From Candidatus Ornithoclostridium excrementipullorum (GTDB lineage Bacteria; Bacillota; Clostridia; Christensenellales; UBA3700), in NCBI GenBank assembly GCA_018716085.1, contig DVKK01000014.1, positions 1-63,780 of the forward strand: a DNA stretch of 63,780 nucleotides. Reading direction: 5' to 3'. A model generated the notes under the pieces. It was not told the origin of the DNA, did not search any database, and worked only from the letters and a program-made list of their open reading frames with translations. A program made the translations under genes and the position numbers. Numbering within the stretch: position 1 is the first letter of the stretch; every line of letters starts with the position of its first letter. Below are positions 6,948 through 15,800 of this stretch, one piece after another.

Positions 6948-8243
6948 GTGAGCAGGATAAAAACGAAATTTTTCGGGCGGGGCGTTCATCTCGACGACAA
7001 GAAAAGCCTATCCGCGAACTGCCCGATAAAGGCGCTCGAAGCGCCCTCGTCCGTCGCTCTGTCGCTGCAACAGCACATAGGGCGCCCCGCGGTGCCGATA
7101 GTGTCCGCCGGCGACAGCGTCAAGACGGGTCAGCTTATAGCGCGCGCCGACGGTCCGGTAAGCGCCAACGTCTACGCAAGCGTCAGCGGCACCGTGGCGG
7201 GCATAGAAAAGCGTCCCAATCCGCGCGGCGGATCGACCGACTGTATCGTCATAACGGGCGACGGCAAAGACGAGAGAGTATCTCTGCCCCCTCTCGAAGA
7301 GATAACGGGCGAAACGGTGCGCGCGCGAATAGCCGAAGCGGGGATCGTGGGAATGGGCGGAGCCGGCTTCCCCACCGCCGTCAAGCTGTCGCCGAAAACT
7401 CCCGTGGATACTCTGATCGTCAACGCGGCGGAATGTGAGCCTTATCTCACCTGCGATTACAGGCTGATGATCGAAAAGACCGACGAACTCGTGCGGGGAT
7501 TCGAGTTGCTGGCGCTCGCGCTCGGCGTGAAAAACATCATAGTCGCCGTCGAAAAGAACAAACCCGAAGCGATAGCAAAGTTCGATTCCTATCCTCAGCT
7601 CGGCGTGGCGGTGCTGCGCAAGCGCTACCCGATGGGCTCGGAAAAGCACTTGATATACTGCTGTACGGGGCGCAAGGTCCCGCCGGGGAAACTGCCCGCC
7701 GACGTAGGAGTCGTAGTGCAAAACGTCGCAACCGCGTACGCGGTATACGAAGCGGTCGAGAAGAATAAGCCCCTTTACGAACGCGTGATGACGGTCTCGG
7801 GCGAAGCGGTGAAAACTCCCGCGAACCTTCTCGTGAGATTCGGCACGGGTTTCGGCGCGGTGCTCGACGCCTGCGGAGGCGCGGAAGAGTCGGCGGCGGT
7901 CTACATAGACGGCGGTCCCATGATGGGCGCCACCTTGCTGTCTACCGACTACAACACCCGCAAGACCGACAGCGGTCTTCTCGTTCTAGACCGCAGGACT
8001 GCCGCCATCGCACAGCCAACGGCTTGCATACATTGCGGCAGATGCGCCGAGGCGTGCCCGATGCACCTGCTCCCTATGGACATCGATTTCTATACGCTCG
8101 CGGGCGATTACGCGATGGCGCGCGACCGAGGAGGCGTGCTCAACTGCATCGAGTGCGGTTGCTGCGCGTACGTCTGCCCCGCAAACCGCGCCCTTGTCCA
8201 GAACATACAGATGTGCAAGCAAAAGCTGCGCGAACAGGCTTGA
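6948..8243 (+). CDS. rnfC: Electron transport complex subunit RnfC
   Basis: 431 residues. Starts at GTG 6948 behind ACGGAGGAG. RnfC is the peripheral NADH/flavin and iron-sulfur subunit of the Rnf complex, which couples ferredoxin oxidation to NAD+ reduction and ion pumping across the membrane. Seen here: the N-terminal barrel-sandwich region, the glycine-rich GIVGMGGAGFPTAVKLSP nucleotide-binding stretch (about 120-137), and two 4Fe-4S motifs near the C-terminus, CIHCGRCAEACP (about 363) and CIECGCCAYVCP (about 402). Length is in the usual range. It is the second gene of the operon and is separated from rnfD by 9 bases. Confidence 0.97.
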   Translation: MSRIKTKFFGRGVHLDDKKSLSANCPIKALEAPSSVALSLQQHIGRPAVPIVSAGDSVKTGQLIARADGPVSANVYASVSGTVAGIEKRPNPRGGSTDCIVITGDGKDERVSLPPLEEITGETVRARIAEAGIVGMGGAGFPTAVKLSPKTPVDTLIVNAAECEPYLTCDYRLMIEKTDELVRGFELLALALGVKNIIVAVEKNKPEAIAKFDSYPQLGVAVLRKRYPMGSEKHLIYCCTGRKVPPGKLPADVGVVVQNVATAYAVYEAVEKNKPLYERVMTVSGEAVKTPANLLVRFGTGFGAVLDACGGAEESAAVYIDGGPMMGATLLSTDYNTRKTDSGLLVLDRRTAAIAQPTACIHCGRCAEACPMHLLPMDIDFYTLAGDYAMARDRGGVLNCIECGCCAYVCPANRALVQNIQMCKQKLREQA

Positions 8244-8252
8244 GGAGGTAAT

Positions 8253-9314
8253 ATGGAAAAAGTTCTCGTATCCGATTCCCCCCATATCAGAGGCAAACGC
8301 ACGACGCGCGGCATCATGCTGGACGTGCTCGTCGCTCTGCTTCCCGCGACGGTCATGGGCTGCGTGTATTTCGGTTCGGCGGCGATAGTCAACATAGTCG
8401 TGAGCATAGCCGCCGCCGTTATCTCGGAGCTGGCGTTCCGTCTTATCAAACGCGAAAATATCAAAAACATATTGCGCGATTTCGATTTCACGAGCGTCGT
8501 GACGGGGCTTCTGCTCTCGCTGTCGCTCCCCCCTCAGACTCCTTGGTACGTACCTCTGCTGTCGGCGATATTCGCTATCGTGGCGGTCAAGATGCTGTTC
8601 GGCGGTACGGGCAAAAATATCGTAAATCCCGCGATAACGGGCAGAGTCTTCGCATTCATCGCCTTTCAGTCGGTAATGGTATCCGGATGGCTCGCCCCGT
8701 CGATAGGAGCGATATCTCCCGTCGTTACCACAGGCGCATCGGGAACGGTATCCACCGGCGCGACCGAACTCACTTCCATGCTCGGAGGCGGAGAGCTTTC
8801 GGTCTCGCTGCTCGACCTGTTCCTCGGCACGGGCGTCGCCGGAAGTATCGGCGAGACCTGCAAGCTCGCGCTTTTGCTCGGAGGCGTCTATCTCGTCGTA
8901 CGCAAAGTGATCAAATGGGAATATCCCGTAATATATATCGCGGTCACCGGACTTATGGCTGTGTTCACGAACGGCTGCGACTTCTCTTATTTTCTGCCGT
9001 CGATACTTTCGGGCGGACTGTTCCTCGGCGCGATATTCATGGCGACCGATTACGTCACATCTCCGCATACAAGACTCGGTAATTGGATCTATATGGCGGC
9101 TCTGGGCGTAGTTACCGGCGCGTTGCGCGCCGCTACGGGCATCGAGGTCGTTTCTTTCGCCATACTGCTGATGAATCTGCTGGTGCCGCTCATCAACGCC
9201 TACGTGAGGCCGAGGATATTCGGCGCGCCGTCTTTCGCGGCACGTATAAAGACAAAAATAGACGAGGCAAAGCGCAAACGCGCCGCCAAAGCGGATAAGG
9301 AGGAAGCCAAATGA
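8253..9314 (+). CDS. rnfD: Electron transport complex subunit RnfD
   Basis: 353 residues, an integral membrane subunit with covalently bound FMN. Start ATG 8253 follows TTGAGGAGGTAAT. The N-terminus SDSPHIRGKRTTRGIMLDVLVALLPA is typical of RnfD/NqrB. Many membrane spans are visible. The flavin attachment Thr is probably in the stretch VSTGATELTSM (about 165-175), which matches the SGAT-type motif. The soluble lysine/arginine-rich C-terminal tail (ARIKTKIDEAKRKRAAKADKEEAK) is cytoplasmic. The stop codon overlaps the rnfG start (ATGA), so translation is coupled. Confidence 0.96.
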   Translation: MEKVLVSDSPHIRGKRTTRGIMLDVLVALLPATVMGCVYFGSAAIVNIVVSIAAAVISELAFRLIKRENIKNILRDFDFTSVVTGLLLSLSLPPQTPWYVPLLSAIFAIVAVKMLFGGTGKNIVNPAITGRVFAFIAFQSVMVSGWLAPSIGAISPVVTTGASGTVSTGATELTSMLGGGELSVSLLDLFLGTGVAGSIGETCKLALLLGGVYLVVRKVIKWEYPVIYIAVTGLMAVFTNGCDFSYFLPSILSGGLFLGAIFMATDYVTSPHTRLGNWIYMAALGVVTGALRAATGIEVVSFAILLMNLLVPLINAYVRPRIFGAPSFAARIKTKIDEAKRKRAAKADKEEAK

Positions 9315-9904
9315 CCGTAAAACAGTTTTTGAAGAGCCAGGCTTTCAAGTGCATAATCGTACTGCTCTGCATCGCGTTGGTCGCGGGCGGACTGCTGTCG
9401 ATCCTCAACGACCTGCTTTCCGTTTCCGCCGAAGAACGCACGATGCGCGCCATCGAAAGCGTTTACGGCGAGCAGCTGAACTACGAAACGCTGACGTTCG
9501 ACGAAAGCGAGCTTACCAACGAATACGGCTCGATAGACCAGGCTTACCTGTTGGAGAACGGCTGTTATATGCTGCGTTCCACCGGCGGCAACGGATATAA
9601 GAACGGCACCGTCACGGTGTGGGTCATTTTGTCCGAGAGCGAAAACGGATTTGCCATAGACCGCGTGGTGCTGGAAGAATATGCCAAGCAGACGCTCATG
9701 TCGCAATTCTCGAACGCGTTCTACACCGTATATACCGCCCATAACGACGAGATAAACGGCGACGTGTGGTTCACCGTCGACTCTTCGGGTATAACGAACG
9801 TATCGGCGGGCGCGACGATGTCGTCCCGCGCGATAAACAACGCCGTGAACTGCGCGCTGTATTTCATGCGCAACGTACTGTCGGCGGAAGGAGGCGAAGC
9901 ATGA
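9311..9904 (+). CDS. rnfG: Electron transport complex subunit RnfG
   Basis: 197 residues. One N-terminal membrane anchor (about 12-37) and an extracytoplasmic FMN-binding domain. The flavinylation motif is VSAGATMSSRAINNAV near residues 160-175, with FMN carried on the Thr by a phosphoester bond in this family, which needs an ApbE-type transferase encoded elsewhere. Starts inside the rnfD stop (ATGA overlap) and its own stop overlaps rnfE in the same way. Confidence 0.95.
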   Translation: MTVKQFLKSQAFKCIIVLLCIALVAGGLLSILNDLLSVSAEERTMRAIESVYGEQLNYETLTFDESELTNEYGSIDQAYLLENGCYMLRSTGGNGYKNGTVTVWVILSESENGFAIDRVVLEEYAKQTLMSQFSNAFYTVYTAHNDEINGDVWFTVDSSGITNVSAGATMSSRAINNAVNCALYFMRNVLSAEGGEA

Positions 9905-10668
9905 CGGGTCAAAGGTTCAAACAGATATCTCTGGACGGATTGCTCCGCAACAATCCGACTTTCCGCCTGGTGCTGGGCACCTGTCCCACATTGGCGCTGT
10001 CCACGGCGGCTTTCAACGGCATAGGCATGGGGCTTGCCGTCACGTTCATACTGATCTGCTCCAACGTGCTGATCTCGCTGCTGCGCAAGACCATTCCGGG
10101 AGCGGTGCGCATCCCCGCGTTCGTCATAATCATAGCGACGTTCGTCACGATCGTGAGAATGGTGCTGGACAAATTCATACCGTCGCTTTACGAATCGATG
10201 GGCGTGTATCTTCCGCTGATAGTCGTCAACTGCATAATACTCGGCAGAGCGGAATCCTTCGCCAGCAAAAACAAAGTTCTGGATTCGGCTCTCGACGGAC
10301 TGTTCACCGGACTCGGCTTTACCTGCGCGCTCACTCTGCTCGGCATCATACGCGAAGTATTGGGCAGCGGGTCGATATTCGGCTATACTCTGTGGGATTT
10401 CAGGATAGGATTCTTTTCCTCGTCCGCGGGCGCGTTCTTCGTTTACGGCATATGTATCGCGTTGTTCAATTACGTCTACGGCAAAGTCGAAAACAAGATG
10501 CGCAGCAAGAACTTCGCCGTGCGGATAATGTCCAGACCCGATATCGGCGATCCCGTCAACGAACTTGCCGAAGAGCCCGCCGCCGCTGTCGACGGCAATG
10601 CGGACAACGGTCCCGACGGCGCTCTCACCGCGGAAAAAGCTGCGGACGAAAACGGAGGTAACGCGTGA
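9901..10668 (+). CDS. rnfE: Electron transport complex subunit RnfE
   Basis: 255 residues from ATG 9901, chosen because it overlaps the rnfG stop (ATGA), sits behind GGAGGCGAAGC, and gives the family N-terminus LLRNNPTFRLVLGTCPTLALSTAAFNG; the frame extends further upstream without a plausible start. It has six membrane spans and the Cys in GTCPTLA conserved in RnfE/NqrD, which helps bind an iron-sulfur centre with RnfA. A low-complexity acidic/alanine tail of about 50 residues after MSRPDIGDPVNEL is longer than in most homologues and probably disordered. Confidence 0.95.
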   Translation: MTGQRFKQISLDGLLRNNPTFRLVLGTCPTLALSTAAFNGIGMGLAVTFILICSNVLISLLRKTIPGAVRIPAFVIIIATFVTIVRMVLDKFIPSLYESMGVYLPLIVVNCIILGRAESFASKNKVLDSALDGLFTGLGFTCALTLLGIIREVLGSGSIFGYTLWDFRIGFFSSSAGAFFVYGICIALFNYVYGKVENKMRSKNFAVRIMSRPDIGDPVNELAEEPAAAVDGNADNGPDGALTAEKAADENGGNA

Positions 10669-11273
10669 TGGGCACTTTCTTTACGATAATCATAATGGCG
10701 GTGTTCGTCAACAACTTCGTGGTCGTACAGTTCCTGGGCATATGTCCGTTCCTCGGCGTATCGAAAAAGACGAACAATGCGCTCGGCATGGGCATAGCGG
10801 TCACGTTGGTCATGACGATCACGTGTCTTATCACCTACCCCATCTACGAATACATTCTCGTCCCGCTCGAGCTGGAATATCTCGAGATAATAGTATTCAT
10901 CTTCGTCATAGCGGCGCTCGTTCAGATGATAGAAAGAGCGATCCGCAAGTTTTCTCCGCCGCTTTACAACGCCATGGGCATCTACCTGCCGCTGATAACC
11001 ACCAACTGCGCGGTGCTCGGCGTGGCGGAGCTGGTCATAGACGAGGCGCAGATGATGAGCCTGTTGGGCGTGACGAGCATGAATCTCGGATATGCCGTAC
11101 TCTACGGGCTGTTCGCGGGAGTGGGCTTTACGGTCTCGATCGTGATAATGAGCGGTCTGCGCGAAAAAATAGACCGGCTCAAACTGCCCAAAGCGCTGAA
11201 AGGCTTCCCCATCACGATGCTTGCGGCGTGCTTTATGGCGATGGGCTTTTACGTTTTCAACATGATAGGCTGA
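10668..11273 (+). CDS. rnfA: Electron transport complex subunit RnfA
   Basis: 201 residues from ATG 10668; GTG 10665 one codon earlier is an equally possible start (GGAGG lies 6 bases from GTG and 9 from ATG). Six hydrophobic helices, with the motifs NNFVVVQFLGICPFLGVSKK and PLITTNCAVLGVAEL containing the conserved cysteines that form the RnfA/RnfE membrane iron-sulfur site. It is the partner of RnfE in the membrane core. An 8-base GGAGG-containing gap of 13 bases separates it from rnfB. Confidence 0.96.
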   Translation: MGTFFTIIIMAVFVNNFVVVQFLGICPFLGVSKKTNNALGMGIAVTLVMTITCLITYPIYEYILVPLELEYLEIIVFIFVIAALVQMIERAIRKFSPPLYNAMGIYLPLITTNCAVLGVAELVIDEAQMMSLLGVTSMNLGYAVLYGLFAGVGFTVSIVIMSGLREKIDRLKLPKALKGFPITMLAACFMAMGFYVFNMIG

Positions 11274-11286
11274 GGAGGTTTCGGTG

Positions 11287-12102
11287 ATGATCGACATATT
11301 GAGCGCTTCGGTACAATGGGACAAGGTCGGGATCGTGCTGGGTATAATAGCGGCTCTCGCGGTACTGTTCGCGGTGCTGATACTCATAGTGACCAAGGTG
11401 TGCAAGATCACCGAGGACGAAAAGGTGGTCAAGATACTCGAACATCTCGCCGGCGCAAACTGCGGAGGCTGCGGGCATTCGGGTTGCGAGGGCTTTGCCC
11501 AATGTCTTGCCTGCGGCAAGGCGAGTTTGGACGACTGCAAGGTCACGTCCGACGAAGAAAAGAAGATAATAGCGAAGATAGCGGGCATAGAGTTTGCCGC
11601 TTCGGAACCGACCGTCGCAGTCGTCAAATGCGCGGGAGGCGACGGCGCCGCGGACAGATACGAGTACGTCGGCAACGACGGCTGTCTGTATCTCAACCAA
11701 TATCTCGGAGGCTCCAAGATATGCGCCACCGCGTGCCTCGGCGGAGGCTCCTGCACGGAAGTGTGCCCTGTCGACGCGATAAAGCTCGAAAACGGGGTCG
11801 CGAAAGTGGACAAGACGCTGTGCATATCCTGCGGAGCGTGTATGCGCGGATGCCCGCGCTCGGTGATAGAGCGCATCCCCGCTTCGGCAAAGGTCTACTG
11901 CGCCTGCTCCACGCGCTGCAAAGGCAAGGAAACGATGTCTTTCTGCGACAAAGGCTGTATCGGATGCGGGCTCTGCGCGCGAGTTTGCCCCGAAAAGGCG
12001 ATAACGATGAAAGACAACCTTCCCGTATTCGACTATTCGAAATGCGTCGGTTGCATGAAATGCCTCGAAAAGTGCCCGCGGCACATAATCAGACAGATGT
12101 GA
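11287..12102 (+). CDS. rnfB: Electron transport complex subunit RnfB
   Basis: 271 residues from ATG 11287 (GTG 11284 possible; GGAGG is 8 bases from the ATG). An N-terminal membrane helix (about 15-40) is followed by the Fe-S domain NCGGCGHSGCEGFAQC, then at least four ferredoxin-type cysteine groups: CLGGGSCTEVCP, CISCGACMRGCP, CIGCGLCARVCP and CVGCMKCLEKCP. RnfB takes electrons from reduced ferredoxin and is the entry point of the complex. It is the last gene of the operon and is followed by a strong terminator. Confidence 0.97.
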   Translation: MIDILSASVQWDKVGIVLGIIAALAVLFAVLILIVTKVCKITEDEKVVKILEHLAGANCGGCGHSGCEGFAQCLACGKASLDDCKVTSDEEKKIIAKIAGIEFAASEPTVAVVKCAGGDGAADRYEYVGNDGCLYLNQYLGGSKICATACLGGGSCTEVCPVDAIKLENGVAKVDKTLCISCGACMRGCPRSVIERIPASAKVYCACSTRCKGKETMSFCDKGCIGCGLCARVCPEKAITMKDNLPVFDYSKCVGCMKCLEKCPRHIIRQM

Positions 12103-12119
12103 TAAACGTCGGAAACGAG

Positions 12120-12155
12120 CGACCGTCCGTAATGAGCGGACGGTCGTTTTTCTTT
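12120..12155 (+). terminator. Terminator of the rnf operon
   Basis: Perfect 10-base arms CGACCGTCCG and CGGACGGTCG with a 7-base loop, followed by TTTTTCTTT. Confidence 0.93.
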
Positions 12156-12337
12156 CCGACTATCGTTATATCGAAGAACATATGCCGGATACCGCCGAAA
12201 GGACGGTATCCCGCGCTTTCGAAAGCCTTATTTCGGGCTTCCCTGCTTCCCGCTTAATTCAATGCCGCGGCGCTTTTCGGGCGTTCCGTCGCCTCGCGTT
12301 GCGCGCAAAACGCCCGACGCCTATGCGAAAACGCGGG

Positions 12338-12787
12338 TCAGCTTTTGGCTATCCTTATCTTGAATACGGCCTTCTTGACCTTGTCGCAGCCGTTGTACAG
12401 ACTCGGCGCATGCGGCTCGCCCGGGTAAAACAGAGCCCAGTTCCTCTCCCTCAGCGGCAGAAGAGCGACCGGCGCACGCCAGAGCGCGATATCTCTCTGT
12501 GCGTCGTAAGGCGATATCTGCTCCGCTTTCGCGACGTCGGGCACGCCCATATATTCGCAGCCTGAGAGCAGATATTGCAGATCCGCCCAATCGCGGTGGG
12601 TCTCCGCCGTCGCCTCGTCGGGCTTCTTGGGCGAATAGGTCATCACGTTCACGTATATGCCGTCCGCGATATCGTATCTGCCGTCGGGCGTATCGGAATT
12701 CAGTTCTTCCGCCTTTTTCAGACATACGGCTATGGCGCCGTCGTGCTCCGCATAGATCTTGTCGTTCGTTCCGTCGGAATATATCAT
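12338..12787 (-). CDS. YhcH/YjgK/YiaL family sugar anomerase-like protein
   Basis: 149 residues from ATG 12787, preceded by AGGTGA; the longer upstream frame has no good start. Family features (DUF386, cupin-like barrel): GIYVNVMTYSPKKPDEATAETHRDWADLQYLLSG, then ALFYPGEPHAPSL and the Lys-rich end KVKKAVFKIRIAKS. The His in THRDWAD, the Glu/His in PGEPHAP and nearby residues bind a metal in solved members. Known members (YhcH/NanQ, YiaL) equilibrate sugar anomers such as sialic acid or keto-gulonate. It begins 62 bases after the 3106-residue surface protein gene on the same strand, so it may be the last gene of that long operon. Substrate is not known. Confidence 0.88.
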   Translation of the reverse strand: MIYSDGTNDKIYAEHDGAIAVCLKKAEELNSDTPDGRYDIADGIYVNVMTYSPKKPDEATAETHRDWADLQYLLSGCEYMGVPDVAKAEQISPYDAQRDIALWRAPVALLPLRERNWALFYPGEPHAPSLYNGCDKVKKAVFKIRIAKS

Positions 12788-12849
12788 TTTTTCACCTGCA
12801 TCGGTTCGTGGACCGCGCACGTCCTTTCGGATCGTGCGCGGCCGTGCCG

Positions 12850-15800
12850 TCATTCTTTGTCCTGCCCGCCGTCGTTCCCTTCCTGTTCGGTGTCTTTATC
12901 GTCGGAGGCTTCGTCCCTGCCGCCTTTTTCGCCGTCGTCGGGATCGTCGGGACCGTCATCGTCGCCGTCTTCCGCCTTTTGCCTGCGCTTCCTGACGGTC
13001 ACGTATACCGCCGTTCCAACCGCCGCGACCGCCGCTATCACGACAGATACGATCGCAACTACGTCGGCAGCGTTGCTTCCTCCTTCGGAAGAGCAAGCGG
13101 CGGCGTACTGTTCGTAAGAGCCGCGCACCGTCTCCTTGTCGGCGTCGTTGAGAGCGTTGTACAGCGCGGTTATCTCGTCATACTGCGCTATCTCGTCTTC
13201 GGTCAGCCCGTCTTCGAGCATTGCGTCTATCCTGCTCTTCAATACTGCCGGGTCGGCTGTGGTCGCCGTCTGCACGGTGTCGTACTTCTGCCTGTATTCC
13301 TGCCAGGCTATGTCGAACGTATACTCGGTCTGCGCTCTCAGGCTCTCCACCGTGAACGACGCAGTCGCGCCGGAAACGTTCTGCCATCTGCCGCCGTTTA
13401 TCCTGTAAGAATAGAGCCCTTCTTCCGCAAGCGTGAACGTGACCGATCCGGAAGACGCCGTGACGGAAACTATCTGCGGCGCGTTTTCGGGCATAACGGT
13501 CAGATCGCCCATGACGACGGTGCAATCGTAGTTGTCGTCGGAAGAGGAGAAGGCGACGCTCGCCGTAAACCAATCGCCGAGATCGTAATAGCCTTTCTCC
13601 AACGAAAGATCGTACTGTCCGGTAGCCGTAAGCCCTGTCACGGATACGGTATCCCCCGCGGGCAAAGTCCTGTCTGCGGAAGCCGTCGCGTCGGCGATCG
13701 TGGGCGCTCTGCCCTCGTCCGTAGCCGCAGATACCGTGACCGTCACTTCGAACGGGACGACGGTATAGACGACGCGCGCGGTGCCCGTGGCGTTGTTGCC
13801 GCTGACCGTGACGACGGCGGAATAAACTCCGACCCCCGCTCTGCGGATATCGGACACGGCGCCGCCCTGTCCGTCCGTATACGACACCTGAGCGGAATAT
13901 CCGGACGGGATCCTCGACAGATCGACGCCCGCCGAGCCGTATTCGCCCTCGGAATCGCTTACCCAAGTGGCTACGATCTCGTCTATACTTCCCTCTCTCA
14001 CGGTGAGCGTCACGCTCTCGTGACCTGCCGCAAGCCTGTAATTCGTATTATCGGACAGAAGCGCGCTCACGGTATATTCTCCCACGTCTGTCGGCGCGGA
14101 AGCAAGGAGCGCGTCTCCGACGCGGTATTGAGCGGTCGCGGTGACGTACTCGTCGCGGGTATCGACGGAAACTTCTCTGGGAAGGGTGTTGAACACCGTT
14201 TCGAGAACGCCGTCCTCCGCCTGTATTCCGTCTATCGAATAGACCGCATAGACGGGCTTGGGATCTACGGTCAGCGTGACCGCGATATCTCTTGCGGTAT
14301 AGTTGGCGCTGTCCACCGTTACCGTAAGGTCGTAGACGCCCGCGGAGACCGCGGTCCAATCGGCTGCGCCGTTCAAGGATACGGTGTATCCGACCGTTTC
14401 GCCGAACGCGCCCTCAACCGTCTGAGCTGCTTCCCAAAGATCGTCTGCCGTCACGCTCATGCCGTGATCGTATACGACGCGGACGTCGGGGAACAGTCCT
14501 TCGATCATCGCGTCGGTCACGGGAGCTTCCGTAATTTCGAGATAAAGAGCCCCGTTTTCGACCACGGTGATATTGCGCCTGTACGCGTCGCCGACTTCCA
14601 CGCTGGTATCGACGAAGACTCTGCCCGCGGCGTCGAACGTACCGTTGGCGTCGACGTTGACGTACACGTCGAACATCTCGGACAGATCTATCGTTTCGTC
14701 CAGATAGAGATCGTCGATGCTGTAATCGTAACCGAAGTTGGCGGCTACGTAATCCTGCACGCTCTGCCAATCGTCGGGCAGAACGCCGTATTCGACTGCG
14801 AGCCTGTCATAATCGACCGTCACGTAAAGCGGCAGGATGATCAGATACTGTTTGTCGTCGTCGAACCTGTATTCCTTGTCCGCATAGTTGGGATCGGACG
14901 AGGTAAATTCCGCGCAGAATATATAACTGCCCGCGTCGATCGGCGAAATATCCAGACCTGCGCCGTCCGTCACGCGGTTGCCGTCGGTATCTTCGTAATA
15001 GAATACGAATGTTCCCAGCCCATCGAGGACGACTTTCTTGCCGACCGCTTCGGGTCCGTAGGTATAATTCACGCCGTCCGCGCTCGTTATGCCGACGGTG
15101 AGGTCATGTCCCGCGCCTGTGTAATGGAACGCCATGTCTTCGTCGGGGTCGACCGCGAGCGACGGCGACGCCGCGCCGATAGTGAGCGTAGCGGTCATCG
15201 TATAGACGTAAGCCTCGTGTTCGGTGCCGTCGGCGTCGGTCCACATGCCCTCGGTCACGGCGGAGCCGCCGTTGTGCGCGCCGTTGTTCCTGTCGATATA
15301 CACCGTCATCTCCACGGTGTATACGCCCGCCGCCACCGCGTCTTCCACGGGCAGGGCTCCTTCGTCGGTATATTTGTAAACGACGTCATAGACTACGGCT
15401 TCCGCGTTGCCGGCAATGCCGGAAGCCTCGATCGTATGTCCGTCGGCGTCGTAAGTTACCTCGCTGTCGGCAAATCCGACCGCGCCCACGTCGAACGTGA
15501 GCCTCTGTACGGTCAGAGAGAATACTATTTCCCTGTCTTCGTAGTTTGCCATATCCGACAGAGTCACCGTAACGCTGTAAGCTCCCGCTTCCGTTACCTC
15601 GTAAGCGGTATCGCCGCCTGCGGAGGGCACGTACGCAAAGCTCTTGCTTGCGTCGACGGTCTCGCTGTTGATGCCGAGAACGTGTACCGTATCTGCCAAA
15701 GCCGCGCTCAGATCTGCGCCCGAATACGTCAGAGTCATGCCGCTGTCGAGCGGAGGATAGGTGGACAGCTCGTCGCCCGAAGCCTTTGCTACCGACAGCG